A stretch of DNA of 64,000 nt, taken from assembly GCA_018343915.1 (NCBI GenBank), contig JABRWF010000004.1:3100001-3164000 (forward strand), read 5' to 3'. The translations under genes and the position numbers were made by a program. Under the pieces are notes generated by a model. It was not told where the DNA came from and did no database searches. It saw only the letters and a program-made list of their open reading frames with translations. Shown in pieces: positions 21,065 through 31,800 of the stretch (its first letter is position 1; each line of letters starts with the position of its first letter). The DNA is from Agroathelia rolfsii (Eukaryota; Basidiomycota; Agaricomycetes; Amylocorticiales; Amylocorticiaceae).

Positions 21065-22072
21065 TGTCAAGGCTTACGCGCTTGACTTATACCAAATAAG
21101 ACAACCTGCTTGTAAGGTACGCAGGCAGGCTGTAAGGCCGGGTTTTACGTCTATGACTAGTTTGGTACTTTATCGAGTGCTCACGTGCTCCTGTTGCTAC
21201 CAGTCGTAATAGTGTATTCTTGGTTTACTATGCTAGGATAACGTTTGGTACTCTTGTCCTAAGACTTCCCGTGTATTTCTCTTTGCGTCTAATAAACGTT
21301 TGAATACTTCTTACTCAGGATAGGCGGCTTAGCCCTCCGTGATCAACTAACACTCGCTAGGACTTTTTACTGCCTAGGCCTAAATGAATAGGGCTTGTTC
21401 ACGTGCAATTGCCTCTGTGTATTGAGGACTTTCGTAGTCTTACTGCCTTCTGGTATCAAGGCCTACTTATATGCTTACTAAGCTGCCCTTGAGGCCTTAT
21501 GCTTAATAAGAAAGGGAGAGATGGAGAGTGGGCTAGGACGGTTTGTAAGCCTGAAGGCGAGAAGTGTATTAGTATTTATGTAAGCATACAAATGGGGGGG
21601 GTGCCCTTACCTGAAGGCAAGAAGGTCGAAGCTAAGGTTCAGGTAAGGGCTACATGCTTGTATTTATACATAAATGAAAGGGCCCGTGCGCAGCCTTGAT
21701 GGTCTGTGCGCAGCTGGGGTTCGTAAGCAGGAACATGTAAAATGCAGGGGCAGTGCTTTGTACCTAAGTCCGATGAGCAACCAATCGGAGTGATGAGTCT
21801 AGTACTCCTTAGTAATCGCACAGTGATTGGAACGACCCTGGTTCCTGAGTCTAGACCTTTTGATGAAAAGGAATGATCTAGACTCCGCCTTCCTAATATA
21901 CTCTTGTCATGAGCACTCCTGTCACGTGGGGCTAACACAGCCAGTCGCACGCATGTCAAGATGTCGCCTGCAAGGTATTTCGTCCATAACTCCATGAATA
22001 AAAATCGTAAAAATATAATAAAAATATGTACAGGTACGTAAAGAAAATGCGAAAAATGTCCAACTCATAACA
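21065..22072 (-). repeat. 5' LTR of A2 (1008 bp)
   Basis: Minus-strand LTR starting TGTTATGAG (22072) and ending TTGACA (21065). The TATA box is at 21668-21661, the inferred RNA start and self-primer at 21633-21623 (again 35 nt from the TATA box), and the leader intron-like segment at 21610-21551. The ctacc at 22073-22077 matches 6536-6540, which shows it is the outer end of A2 and not a solo LTR. Confidence 0.93.
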
Positions 22073-23401
22073 CTACCCTGCCAATGGACTTCTGACCAAG
22101 GACCCCAATTCGCCGGAAAAGTCATGCGGGAAATTCACAAGCGACTAGACATCAAAACTTCCTTGTCCACGGCCTATCACCCGCAATCGGACGGACAGAC
22201 TGAACAACTTAATCAGGAAGTTGAGGTCTATCTAAGAAACTATGTATCACACCGACAAGATAATTGGGCCAGCCTTCTACCGCTTGCGGAGTTTGCATTG
22301 AACAATTGACAGCAAGCCTCCACAGGATCATCTCCCTTTGAAATGAACTATGGCTTTTCACCTCGAATAAACCTCACGACAGCAGGAATTCCGAGCACCG
22401 AAGGAGCGCAAATATGGACGGAGAAGGTTAAGGAGCTCTAGGAGGATGCCAGGGCAGCTTTAGATCACGCGGCCAGCTGAATGAAGTACTTCTTTGATAA
22501 ACACGCAGCAGAAGTTCTAAAATATGCCATGGGAAACAAAGTTTGGCTTAGCATGGAAAACATCAAGTTAGCCCTGTTGAAGGACAAAGTTGGATCATAA
22601 ATATGTGTAACATTTTCTATTCCTTTTCCTCTCTTGTCTTTAATCTTCATAGAACGATGCATTACGGACTTTTACATTACTCACTACATATAGCTCATTA
22701 CATGTTTTTTGCTTCCGCGGTCACATGACTACTGTTTATACTGTGCTGTGCTTTAGACCCTTTGTACCTCAGTTGTTTCTCTTTATACAGCTGAGGTTAA
22801 TATATTATAGGTGAATAAAATAGAGTTGTTTCTCTTTATACAGCTGAGGTTAATATATTATAGTATTACACCCCTAATTTTAACAAGCCCAACCCTTGAA
22901 GAAACTCTTGGCTAAGTGGATAGGTCCTTACAAAATCACTGAACTTGTAGGAAACCAAGCAGTCCGGCTCACTATCCTGAAAAGGTGGACCATCCATGAT
23001 GTCTTCCATGTCTCCTTGATCAAGCCCCATGTCCAAGTAGAATCTAGACCTCTGGCTCCCATTCCAGAAGCCGTCAAAATAGAAGGGGAAGAAGAACATG
23101 AGGTCCTGCACATCAAGGACAGCTGTTTGAGCTCACGGACCAAAAAACTCGAATACTTAGTTGAATGGAAGGGATACCCGGGAGAAGACTCATGGGAAAA
23201 AGAAGCCAACATCACCAATGCCCCCTGTCTCATCAAAGAATTCCATAAGAAAAATCCCAAAGCACCTAAATGCCTTTTGGCTGCAGTCTTTGTGGATCTT
23301 CCCTTCTGGCCAATCGAGAACTTCACTAAAACCTCGGAAAAGATAGGAGGAACATGGGAACTTGGGATATTCTGGAGGAAATCCCCTTAGGAAGGGGGTA
23401 A
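22073..23401 (+). pseudogene. Decayed family B element B2, right part (integrase to chromodomain)
   Basis: The sequence resumes the B2 integrase at the position of B1 12000, with the second catalytic Asp region (about 22093), the Glu region (about 22190) and a chromodomain (about 23090-23250). Stops include TGA at 22307-22309 and about 22479 where B1 has CGA, and TAG at about 22439 where B1 has CAG. A 311 bp solo LTR interrupts it at 22575-22885. The frame ends TAG at about 23388, then the polypurine tract and the LTR follow. Confidence 0.9.
22575..22885. repeat. Solo LTR of a third family (C, 311 bp)
   Basis: The segment runs from TGTTGAAGG to TTTTAACA and is flanked by agccc duplicates (22570-22574 and 22886-22890). 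Removing it restores the B2 reading frame by alignment with B1 around 12494. It contains a 40-base direct repeat (22771-22810 and 22824-22863, period 53). There is no coding sequence, so the superfamily is not certain; the 5 bp duplication and TG/CA ends fit an LTR. Confidence 0.85.
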
Positions 23402-24260
23402 TGTCATGAGAAGGCAATTTTTGCCAATTTTTCGGTTATTTTCCTGTATTATTTGGACCATTATTTAACTAGTTATTACATTTTCTATCTCCTTTTTCTA
23501 TTTTTCTTATAAAAACTACCCTTTAGGGTATGGACTGTGGGCAGTGTAGTGGTCATATGATTGGCCCTCATGTGTTCCAAGCTGCATGTCACAGGAGTAA
23601 TCTCAGGGCTGCGTGCACTTCTATTTCACCATCGCGCACAGCCCAGGAACACAGCCTTCCTTTCCCTGAACAATTCCTAACAGTTACCGGTACTGGTCCA
23701 GAAACGGATCTCCACACGGATGCCCGGTGGAGCTAGGCTAAACATTCTTCCCCTGCATTGCTACTTCTATACTTCTATCTCCCTCTACGCACAGACCATC
23801 TATGCTGTGCATGGACCCTTCAGTAGTAGTATAAATAGTGCATGTAACTTGTCCTAAAGAGCTCAGCTTTGACCTCTTTGCCTTCAGGCAAGTAACCTCA
23901 GGATTGTATTCATTTAAAGTAGATTACTAATAAATCTTCGCCTTCAGGGTAAATTCCTCAGGCCTAGGCCCTTTGTCCTAGCCCCCCCCCTTCTTCCTTC
24001 TCTCTCTCTCTCTCCTTATACTTGTAGGCGGTGCAAATCCCCTAAACGTGTGCATGTGTGAACATCAAAGAGCATCAATTAAGTGCAAGATAAGAAAGTA
24101 CCCAGCCCCTCTTCAATAAGATCTAAGAGTAGGGTATCTGTGGGAACACTTGTACTTAGGTACTTCAAACTTAAGTGTTGAGAGATGTATTATTTGACTT
24201 GAATGCACAAGTAGGCTCCCCATGCCCAACGTCGTAAGGTCAAGGAGTATACCCTTGACA
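23402..24260 (+). repeat. 3' LTR of B2 (859 bp)
   Basis: It begins TGTCATGAG and ends CTTGACA, exactly the length of the B1 LTRs but clearly diverged, with much CpG loss. The self-primer is decayed (agctttgacct). The intron-like segment is kept (gcaagt donor, actaata, cttcag). The 5' LTR of B2 lies left of the window. Confidence 0.92.
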
Positions 24261-24338
24261 GGTACCGGTAACCATTAGGAATTGATCAGGGAAGGAAGTC
24301 TGTGTTCCTGGGCTGTGCATGATGATGAAATAGAAGTA

Positions 24339-24549
24339 CACTGAGTGACAAAACTGTCTCAATGTTTGCATTTTTTACAATTTTTGATCTATATCTCCAG
24401 AAATAAAATACTTAAAATTATACTAAAAATACTCCTATTAAGTATATCATATCTGCTTTAAATCAAGCCCTGTGTCATGTGATTTGGTCAATAAACCATA
24501 GAGTTATGTATTATTCTTTCAAGGGGTATCATTGAGACAGTTTTGTTGC
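24339..24549 (+). repeat. Left terminal inverted repeat of the Tc1 element
   Basis: It starts CACTGAGTGAC after TA and ends TTTTGTTGC. It is the reverse complement of 25749-25959 apart from a few substitutions. Confidence 0.92.
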
Positions 24550-24580
24550 TGATATTTTCAAAATATAAATTTTATTAAAT

Positions 24581-25597
24581 TTAGTATCTAGTATATCCTC
24601 TTTTTGCTTTTATCACCTCTGCCACCCTTCTAGGCATACTCTCAATCAACTTTTGACAAACAGATACTGGAATAGCATCCCACTCCTTCTCTATCCTCTC
24701 CCAAAGCCTAGTAAGTAATAATGTAGGCTCATCATAGTCTGCCAGCTTTCTTTTGAGGTGATCCCATAGATGCTCAATAGGATTGAGGTCTGGGGAGTTA
24801 GCAGGCCACTCCATAACTTCCAATTCATGGTTTTCAAACTATTTCATGGCTAGTTTGCTCTTATGTTTAGGGTCATTATCCTGCTGAAATATAGTATTGT
24901 TAGTATTTTTACCCCATAACTCCATACTATCCTGGAGTTCATCCTCTAAAATAGACACATAGACTTCTGAGTCCATTTTCCCAATAATCCTGGTTGCATA
25001 TCCAGCCCCATCCCATCCAAAACATTCCCACAACATAATGTTTCCACTACCAAACTTTTGTGTTCCCTAAACCAACCTATCACTAAGCCCTTCTCCCTTC
25101 TTTTTCCACACCCATTTCCTTCTATTAGACCCAATCCTATTGATCTTAGTCTCATTAGACCAGATCACCCTCTTCCAGTCCTCCAGAGTCTAGTGCTGGT
25201 ACTCAAGAGCAAAGTTTAATCTAGCCCTTTTATGATGAGGCTTAAGATTAGAACTTTTTTTCTTGGTTACAGCCTTTAAACCCTGCTCCCTTAGTCTCCT
25301 ACATATAGTTTGGGTAGACACAGACTCCCCAAGTGTGTTTTTAAGGGCTTTAGTCATATCCATAGCAGTATTAGCCTGACCAGAGCTAATAAGATAGATG
25401 GAATAGCATATAGCAGTAGAGGAAAGCTTAGAGGGATAGCCTCCTAAGCTTTTAGAAAGGTGGGGACAGTATTTAGAACATATTCTGCTAATAGAAGAAT
25501 GGGATACACTAGTAGCTTTAGCAATATCCCTAGCAGAATAATGTTTATTAAGCAAGCAGATAACATTAAGGACTTGTTAATTAGATAAAGGTTTCAT
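24581..25597 (-). pseudogene. Tc1-type DD34E transposase, four in-frame stops
   Basis: One frame of about 339 codons from ATG 25597-25595 to TAA 24583-24581. Stops interrupt it at about 25579-25577 (TAA), 25189-25187 (TAG), about 25066 (TAG) and about 24838 (TAG). The N-terminal half has two helix-turn-helix motifs (ARDIAKATSVS, then a Tc3-like second domain ending in a Lys-rich linker). The catalytic core has the second Asp in QQDNDPKHK and the Glu in PIEHLW, 34 residues apart. The first catalytic Asp position reads Asn (WSNETK), consistent with a G-to-A change. No frameshift is needed, so the gene died by substitutions. Confidence 0.9.
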
Positions 25598-25748
25598 AGT
25601 AGTATAGAGATGATGGTGGTAGTAGTTTAAGAGTTGTTTGTGTTTATTTGTACTAAATAGGGGGTATTTAAATGTGTGGTGGCACTGCTTACATAATTAG
25701 TATAGTATAACTTGTGTTTTACTATAAAAAGTATATTTCAATTAAGTG

Positions 25749-25959
25749 GCAACAAAACTGTCTCAATGATACCCCTTGAAAGAATAATACATAACTCTAT
25801 GATTTATTGACCAAATTACATGACCTAGGGCTTGATTTAAAGCAGATATGGTATACTTAATAGGAGTATTTTTAGTATAATTTTAAGTATTTTATTTCTG
25901 GAGATATAGATCAAAAATTGTAAAAAATGCAAATATTGAGACGGTTTTGTCACTCAGTG
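25749..25959 (-). repeat. Right terminal inverted repeat of the Tc1 element
   Basis: It starts GCAACAAAACTG and ends CACTCAGTG next to TA. It pairs with 24339-24549. Confidence 0.92.
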
Positions 25960-26324
25960 TACATGTAGCCCCAAGATTACTCCTGTGATATGCAGCTTGG
26001 AAACACATGAGGGCCAATCACATGACCACTGCACTGCCCACAGTCCACACCCTAAAGGGTAATTTTTATAGAAAAATAAAGGAAAAGGAAAGAAAATGTA
26101 ATAACTAATTAAATAGTTGTCCGAATAATACAAGAAAATGCTCGAAAAATTGCCAAAAATTCCTTCTCATGACACTCCTACTGTTTCATGAAGGCTTCCA
26201 TGCAACATATAATCACTGGTATTCTTTAAAGTCCCTTTGCTAGATAGGATATGCTGTCTTGGACTAGACACAATTCTTTATACTCCCTGATCCTAGGAGT
26301 CCATGTTCACACATCATAGTGACA

Positions 26325-27199
26325 TGTCAAGAGCTGCCTTCGCAGCTAGCTCAGGCGGTGCGGCGATGCCCCTGGAGCACTAACTGCTACAGCTGCTCAC
26401 TGCCTGATGGCAGCCCTGTGGGTTCGTGGAGTCGCCTCTTCGATATCTCGAGGCCTGCGGCGATACGGGTGGCGCGGCGAGCAGTCAATTGTATGGCAGG
26501 TTGAACGGGAGGTCCGGCGAGATCAGGCATAGAGTGAAGAGATCAAGCAAGAAGAGAGTAACTAGACAAGATACTTGAGGACGCTCGAGTCCACAGGTTG
26601 ACCGCTGACGATGCAGCGGGTGTAGGGCTTGTTTAGGGCTAAACACACTTAATTTTCCGACTACTGTATCTACTACATCAGGTACAGTACATATATACTA
26701 AGTACAGTAGTCGAGAAAATGATAAATAGAGAAATAAAGGGAAAACAATAAGGACAATAAGATCCAGCGCGCACCGCGTGCTCTGGTAGTTGTGCCACGC
26801 TGTGCACGAAGGCGGGGATGCATTCCTTCGGAACCATCGGCGGTCTGATCGTCGATCAGAGCGCGATCATGGGGAAAGTCCAAGCGCGATCTTCCCAGAT
26901 AGGAAGGATCCGCTAGTGCGGGCACATGGCGACTCGGGGATTGACGTCGAGAAGTCCAGTTGGCATGTGGGACGCTCTGATGGACAGAAGCGCATTGATG
27001 ATGGGAAGGAAGCGCGGGAAGGCGCTGTGCACATGGCTCCGGGGAAACGTCGGCGGACACATCGGAAACGCTTCCGATGCACGGGGTACGCAGCGACTCA
27101 GAAGGGAGGGCGTCGCTGGTGATTCCGTTGTAGGTGTTTGCGTAGTTGATGTGCACGATCGGGACGTTCGGCGGCCGGGTGCGTTGGCGGGTCGTGACA
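26325..27199 (-). repeat. Solo LTR-like repeat D1 (875 bp), CpG-rich
   Basis: On the minus strand it runs from TGTCACGACCC to TTGACA. Direct repeats tgaca (26320-26324) and tgata (27200-27204) could be a decayed target duplicate. A second copy is at 27768-28642. Several open frames run through it on both strands, but none resembles a known protein. It keeps many CpG sites. Confidence 0.7.
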
Positions 27200-27767
27200 T
27201 GATACATACTTTCACTCAGTATTATACTCCCTTAGAGCATGGAGTCACAGCATATCCCCTTAACCTTGGGGTCCAGGTATAACAAGTCAAAGATAATGAT
27301 GGGGGGGGGGGGGGTAAAACACACAAGAGAGAGAGTAGGAGATGAGAACTTTCAGGTGTGAGTAAGAATGACTCAGAGGGCAAAAGGTGGTCAAGCTGGA
27401 TTGCAAAGGCCCTAAGGGCAGGCCTCTATATACTGTTTACAAGTACTCTAAGAATAGTCCTTAACTCCACATCAAGGGAAATAGAAGAAAGGAAAGAGAA
27501 AGGATCAGAGGAGTTAGAACAGAAGTACAGTATGGGAAAGATCAAAGATGAAAGAAGCATCAGAGATAGAAGAAGCAAATCAATGATGTACATCAGAAGA
27601 TCAGGAAGCAAACCCAAATGAAGTACAGTACCATATAAACAAAGCAGCAATAAACCAAAAATAAAGAAATAAAGCCTATGCACTCAAATCAAAAGATAAA
27701 AATTCAAGAAAAATAGTAGAAAATACAGAAAAATCAGGAGAACAAGATAAGCCATAAGATCAACTCA
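27200..27767. other. Spacer between the two D repeats
   Basis: This 568 bp stretch holds a run of about 14 G (from about 27301) and long purine-rich A/G tracts (27340-27760). No coding signal or LTR protein motif is visible. It could be the internal part of a short non-autonomous element bounded by D1 and D2, or the remains of another element. Confidence 0.5.
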
Positions 27768-28642
27768 TGATGAAGAGCTGCCTTTGCAGCTAGCTTGGGC
27801 AGTGTGGTGATGCCCCTGGAGCACTAACTACTAAGTGGCTTACTGCCAGATGGCAGCCCTGTAGGTTTGTAGAGTTGCCTCTTTAATATCTCGGAGCCTG
27901 CAGCAATATAGGTGTCACGGCAAGCAGATAAGCATATGGCAGGTTAGTGTGGGTGTTCTGGCAAGATCAAGCATAGAGCAGAGAGGTCAAGCAAGAAGAG
28001 AAAGGCTAGACAAGATACTCGAGGACACTCGAGTCTACAGGTTGACTGCTGATGATGCAGCGGGTGTAGGGCTTGTTTAGAGCCAAACACACTTAATTTT
28101 CTGACTACTGTATCTACTACATCAAGTACAGTACTATATACTAGAATATAGTAGTTGCAGAAAGATAAATAAAGAAAGGGATGAAAGACAATAGAAACAA
28201 TAAGGTCCAGCATGCGCTGTGTGCTCTAGTAGTTGTGCCACACTGTACACAAAGGCAGGGGTACATTCCTTCAGCACTATTGGCAGTCTGATCATTGATC
28301 AGAGTGCGATCATGGGGGAGAACCAAGCGCAATCTTCCCAGATAGGAAGGATCCGCTAGTAGGGACATATGGTGACTCAAGGACTATCTTTGAGAAGGCC
28401 AGTCGGCATGTGGAATACTCTAATGGACAGAAGCACATTGATGATAGGAAGGAAGCATGAAGGGCAGCCTTGCACATGGCTCTGGGGAAACATTGGCAGA
28501 CACATTGGAAATGCTTCCAATGCACGGGGTACGCGGCAACTCAGAAGGGAGGACGTTGCTGGTGGCTCCATCGTAGTTGTTTGCATAGTTGATGTGCGCA
28601 ATCGGGACATTCAGTGGCCGGGTGCATTGGTGGGTCATGATA
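27768..28642 (-). repeat. LTR-like repeat D2 (875 bp), CpG-depleted
   Basis: It is collinear with D1 over the whole 875 bp. Most differences are CpG in D1 against TpG or CpA here. Its ends have decayed to TG...ATCA. I found no matching flanking duplicate. Confidence 0.7.
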
Positions 28643-28891
28643 GCTACCCTGTACCTTTGAGGGGTTAACATAGGCCTAGGTTGAGTTTTGGTAATTAAGA
28701 AACAGTGTGCTCTTGACAAGAAGCATTTAATATTTGGCATTTAGTCTATAGATGTCTTTTTATTTTTGGATGTATTACAAATCAATGTTATATATTCTGC
28801 AGTATTTATAACATAGCTAATGGCATCACTATCTATTTTGTCCATAACAATTAATTCTGTGCAAAGCATTGGCCTTTACTAGTTATAATAT
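28643..28891. other. Transition from repeat island to genes, nothing coding seen
   Basis: AT-rich sequence between D2 and the 3' end of the SPF1-type gene, probably including that gene's 3' untranslated region. Confidence 0.5.
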
Positions 28892-31800
28892 CTAATCAGC
28901 CTTAGTATCTATACCTGATACCTCTAGACGCCGACGTTGCATCCGCCTTTCCCAGCCTCTAACAATCATCTCCTTAGGCTGTAGATCAGCAAAAAGATTC
29001 TTACATCCAACTTCTATAGCCCAGCACACGACAAAGTCGAGTATCATGGTAAGAGTAAGTCGAAATTTAAACTTCCAAGCAAGATTAGCTCAAGTACTAA
29101 TATCATAATTTAACAACTCACCCAATTCTCCATCTCTACGATTTGAAGCCAACGGTTTAGTTCCGGTAAGAAATCGGTTGCTCCTGAGAAGGCTACAGCG
29201 CTAGCACCTACTAGACCCCACCAAAGGGCAGGATTTTCTCGGATACCTTCGCGGAAAGGACGACCCTATAATATTTAAGTATATGCTTTGATTTGAAGAT
29301 ACGAAACAAGCCCACCTGGAAATTTATCGCAAAGGTCGAGACCTGCTGAGAAAGACCTAGTAAATAAATAGCGGTGTTCAGGAGGCTGGGTTCAAATTTG
29401 GCATCTAAATCGATAATGCCAGGACTGCAAAACGACTAATTAGGATTGATTATGCGAAAATGATGCGGAGATTCTTACGGCTCCAATGAGTGCGAGAGGT
29501 TTGTGATATAAACCAAGGAAACAATGTGGACAGCGAATTGGACCAATACCGAGAGTAAGACATATAAATTGAATATGTTCCCGAGTGGTCTTTCTCGAGA
29601 AAGCTTTTCTACGGGCTGCTTAAATGATCAGTCCTGAATGCTAGAATGGATCGAGAAATTTTGTACCTTGGCTCGAGAGATGCATAAGAAACAGACAGAC
29701 ATGAGCATGCCGGTGATTGTAACTTGATAATCCCCGAATTTAATGCCATCAAGATATTGCACGCTTAAACTGTAAGCAGTAATCAGACAATTCAATGCCA
29801 GAATCTTGTACATTTGGATGGTAGCAACGAGGGTGCATCGCCCCTGGCGAATGATATGCGACACTGAAAATCCAAGGTGAGATAATTGTAACATAAGTTG
29901 CAATGACACGGACCTGCAGAAACGTGAGAGAGTTTCGACGTGAAAGGAGCAGCACAGGAAGCATCTCCAAGTTTGATCTTTGGCACCTCGTCTTCGTCCA
30001 TGTCCGCCATCTTATCAGTGATCGACGCAAGATCAAACTGCCAACTTCTTTAGACCAAATTCTCGTTACAATGGGCAAGAGCTAACCTTCTCCATAGGGT
30101 TCTTTTTCTTTGCAGTTTCCAGGTCTTTGACGGCTTTCTTCTGGGCTTCCACAAGATCGGGATACAGATGTGCAATGGCAACGGGTACAGGGGGTGGAGG
30201 TTGACCAAATCTTGATGATATTTTGAGCTGACTTTCGTAAACTTTTTTGATGCGCTCATTCTTTTGATGTTCGGCAATTTTCTGCAAGTCTTCTGGAGTG
30301 CCGTCAAGCAGAGCCACACCAATGTGTGCCTGTTTCAAGGCGCCAACGTCATTGGTTCCATCACCAGCCATCAACGTAGTATACCCAAGGGTTTTCAGAG
30401 TCGTCAGAATGTACTCCTTTTGTGAGGGAGAGACACGAGCATAGACCCAAGTGTTTTGAACGAGATCATTCCACGATGGTAGGCTCTCATATTGTTTCAT
30501 GGCAGCTCCAGTGACACAAACGTCATAGTCCAAAAAGAGTTGGGGATCAAAAGGTTTTGACACATCGACTGGTATAACCTTGGAATCATCAATGGTGTGC
30601 CAAATGAGATCTGAGAATTGTCTGTTGAGTTTCGTAGAGGTTTAGGTATATATGGGGAAGCTTACCAGATGCATCTTTGGGATTTTCTCTGATGTCGAGA
30701 ATCAAACATTCACGATCAACGATTTCAACTTCCTGGGCGACGTGAACTGCAGTCAAGGGATTATCTCCGGTAATCATGATGCACTATGGAAATAGCGATT
30801 AGTAAACTAAAAAGAATGGACATAAAGGAGCAACACATACACGATGGGAAGAATCTGCCAGCATTTTGAGGGTTTCGATTGCGTCAGGTTTAAGAGGCGA
30901 ATTGAACACAAGAAAGCCGGCAAAAATCAGGTCGCTCTCCACTTGGTCTCTTGGCAATTTATTGATCTATAGTTTGGTCAGCAGAGTCCAGGCAAAGTCG
31001 AGTTAGCTGCCTACCTTGTCAATCGACAAGGAATCCATGTCTTTGTATCCAAGGGCTAAGACACGACTACCACGTCGTGTAAACCATTTGTACGTATTGT
31101 CATAGTATTCAGGGATTTCCGAGAGCATGCCCTTAATAGTCTCAGGAGCACCCTTAACCGCTCCCAAGCACTTTCCGCTAGAAAGAGTCGATACTGTTGA
31201 CATGCGTTTGAGTACCGAAGAAAATTGAAAGCGACGACGAATGATCAGTTGAGACTCTGATTTAGCTTCTTTCTTTGAGGCCGAAACCACGTCGCCAGAA
31301 GCCAGTTGCCATTCGAGAGCTTCCAAAGTAGTGCGTTCCATAGGGTCACCAACAATTGTCCCATCGTCTAGTTTTACTAGGGCGTGCGCCGCAGCAAGGC
31401 ACTGAACAGTCTTGATATTGGCCTCTTTGACGTGGATCAACTGCTTGCTGTCAGTACTACCCTAAGAGTCAGCTAGTGATCGAAACATTCTTAGAAAGAA
31501 CCTACTTTAATCCTGCCACGCCTTCAAGGATCAAGTTTTCCGCAGTGAGGGTACCCGTTTTATCAAAGCAACACACATCCACCCGACCAGCATATGGAAT
31601 CCGGAAGGGTTCAGTGCAGAAGATGGCTATGCTCAAGTGTTCAGAATGGAACAGATGAATACAGCAAAAGGATGACAAACCAAATTTGCTCAAAGCGACT
31701 AGGGAGGCATTAACAGCAAGGGAGAGCTCCATAGGAAGTTCCGGTGGTACAACGCTGGTGATGATGAGCACACAGTCCAACAACAATTTCGATTTCTTGA

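Larger units (their letters stand above)
6541..22072 (-). mobile_element. Ty3/gypsy chromovirus A2 (family A), interrupted by B1 and B3
   Basis: A complete family A element on the minus strand. The 5' LTR is 21065-22072 and the 3' LTR is split into 6541-6668 and 13871-14753. Flanking target duplicates are ctacc at 6536-6540 and 22073-22077, and the outer B2 coding sequence joins across them. Subtracting the two nested insertions gives an element of about 7.5 kb. Gag and Pol are nearly intact: visible lesions are a TGA in gag (20418-20420), a TGA in integrase (16536-16538) and the two insertions. This is the best copy for defining family A proteins. Confidence 0.93.
24339..25959 (-). mobile_element. 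Tc1/mariner transposon with 211 bp terminal inverted repeats
   Basis: A DNA transposon of 1621 bp flanked by TA duplicates (24337-24338 and 25960-25961). Inverted repeats 24339-24549 and 25749-25959 are 211 bp with few mismatches. The sequence acaaaactgtctcaatg occurs near the outer end of each repeat and, inverted, at its inner end, so the transposase may have two binding sites per end. The single gene (minus strand) encodes a DD34E transposase with four stops. Confidence 0.93.
24261..26174 (-). repeat. Partial family B LTR B4 (minus strand), split by a Tc1 element
   Basis: 24261-24338 and 25962-26174 together match about 291 bases of the 5' half of a B LTR in minus orientation, ending ATGACA at 26174. 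The rest of this LTR should lie left of B2, which was inserted into it, so ggtac (24261-24265) is the expected B2 target duplicate. A Tc1/mariner transposon (24339-25959) separates the two pieces. Confidence 0.85.

Noticed and set aside
21065..22072. Isolated family A solo LTR
   Set aside because: Its outer flank ctacc matches the duplicate at 6536-6540 and its inner side leads into the A2 primer site and gag, so it is the A2 5' LTR.
24946..25155. Separate small gene in the Tc1 element
   Set aside because: It is an out-of-frame reading of the transposase region; the real frame carries the catalytic motifs.
26698..27215. Host genes on the minus strand (open frames of 70-170 codons)
   Set aside because: They lie within the repeat D1, overlap in several frames on both strands, and show no family motif.
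27301..27314. G run as a telomere-like or quadruplex array
   Set aside because: It is a single homopolymer run, not a repeated unit, and similar G runs occur in the A LTRs and near 41086.
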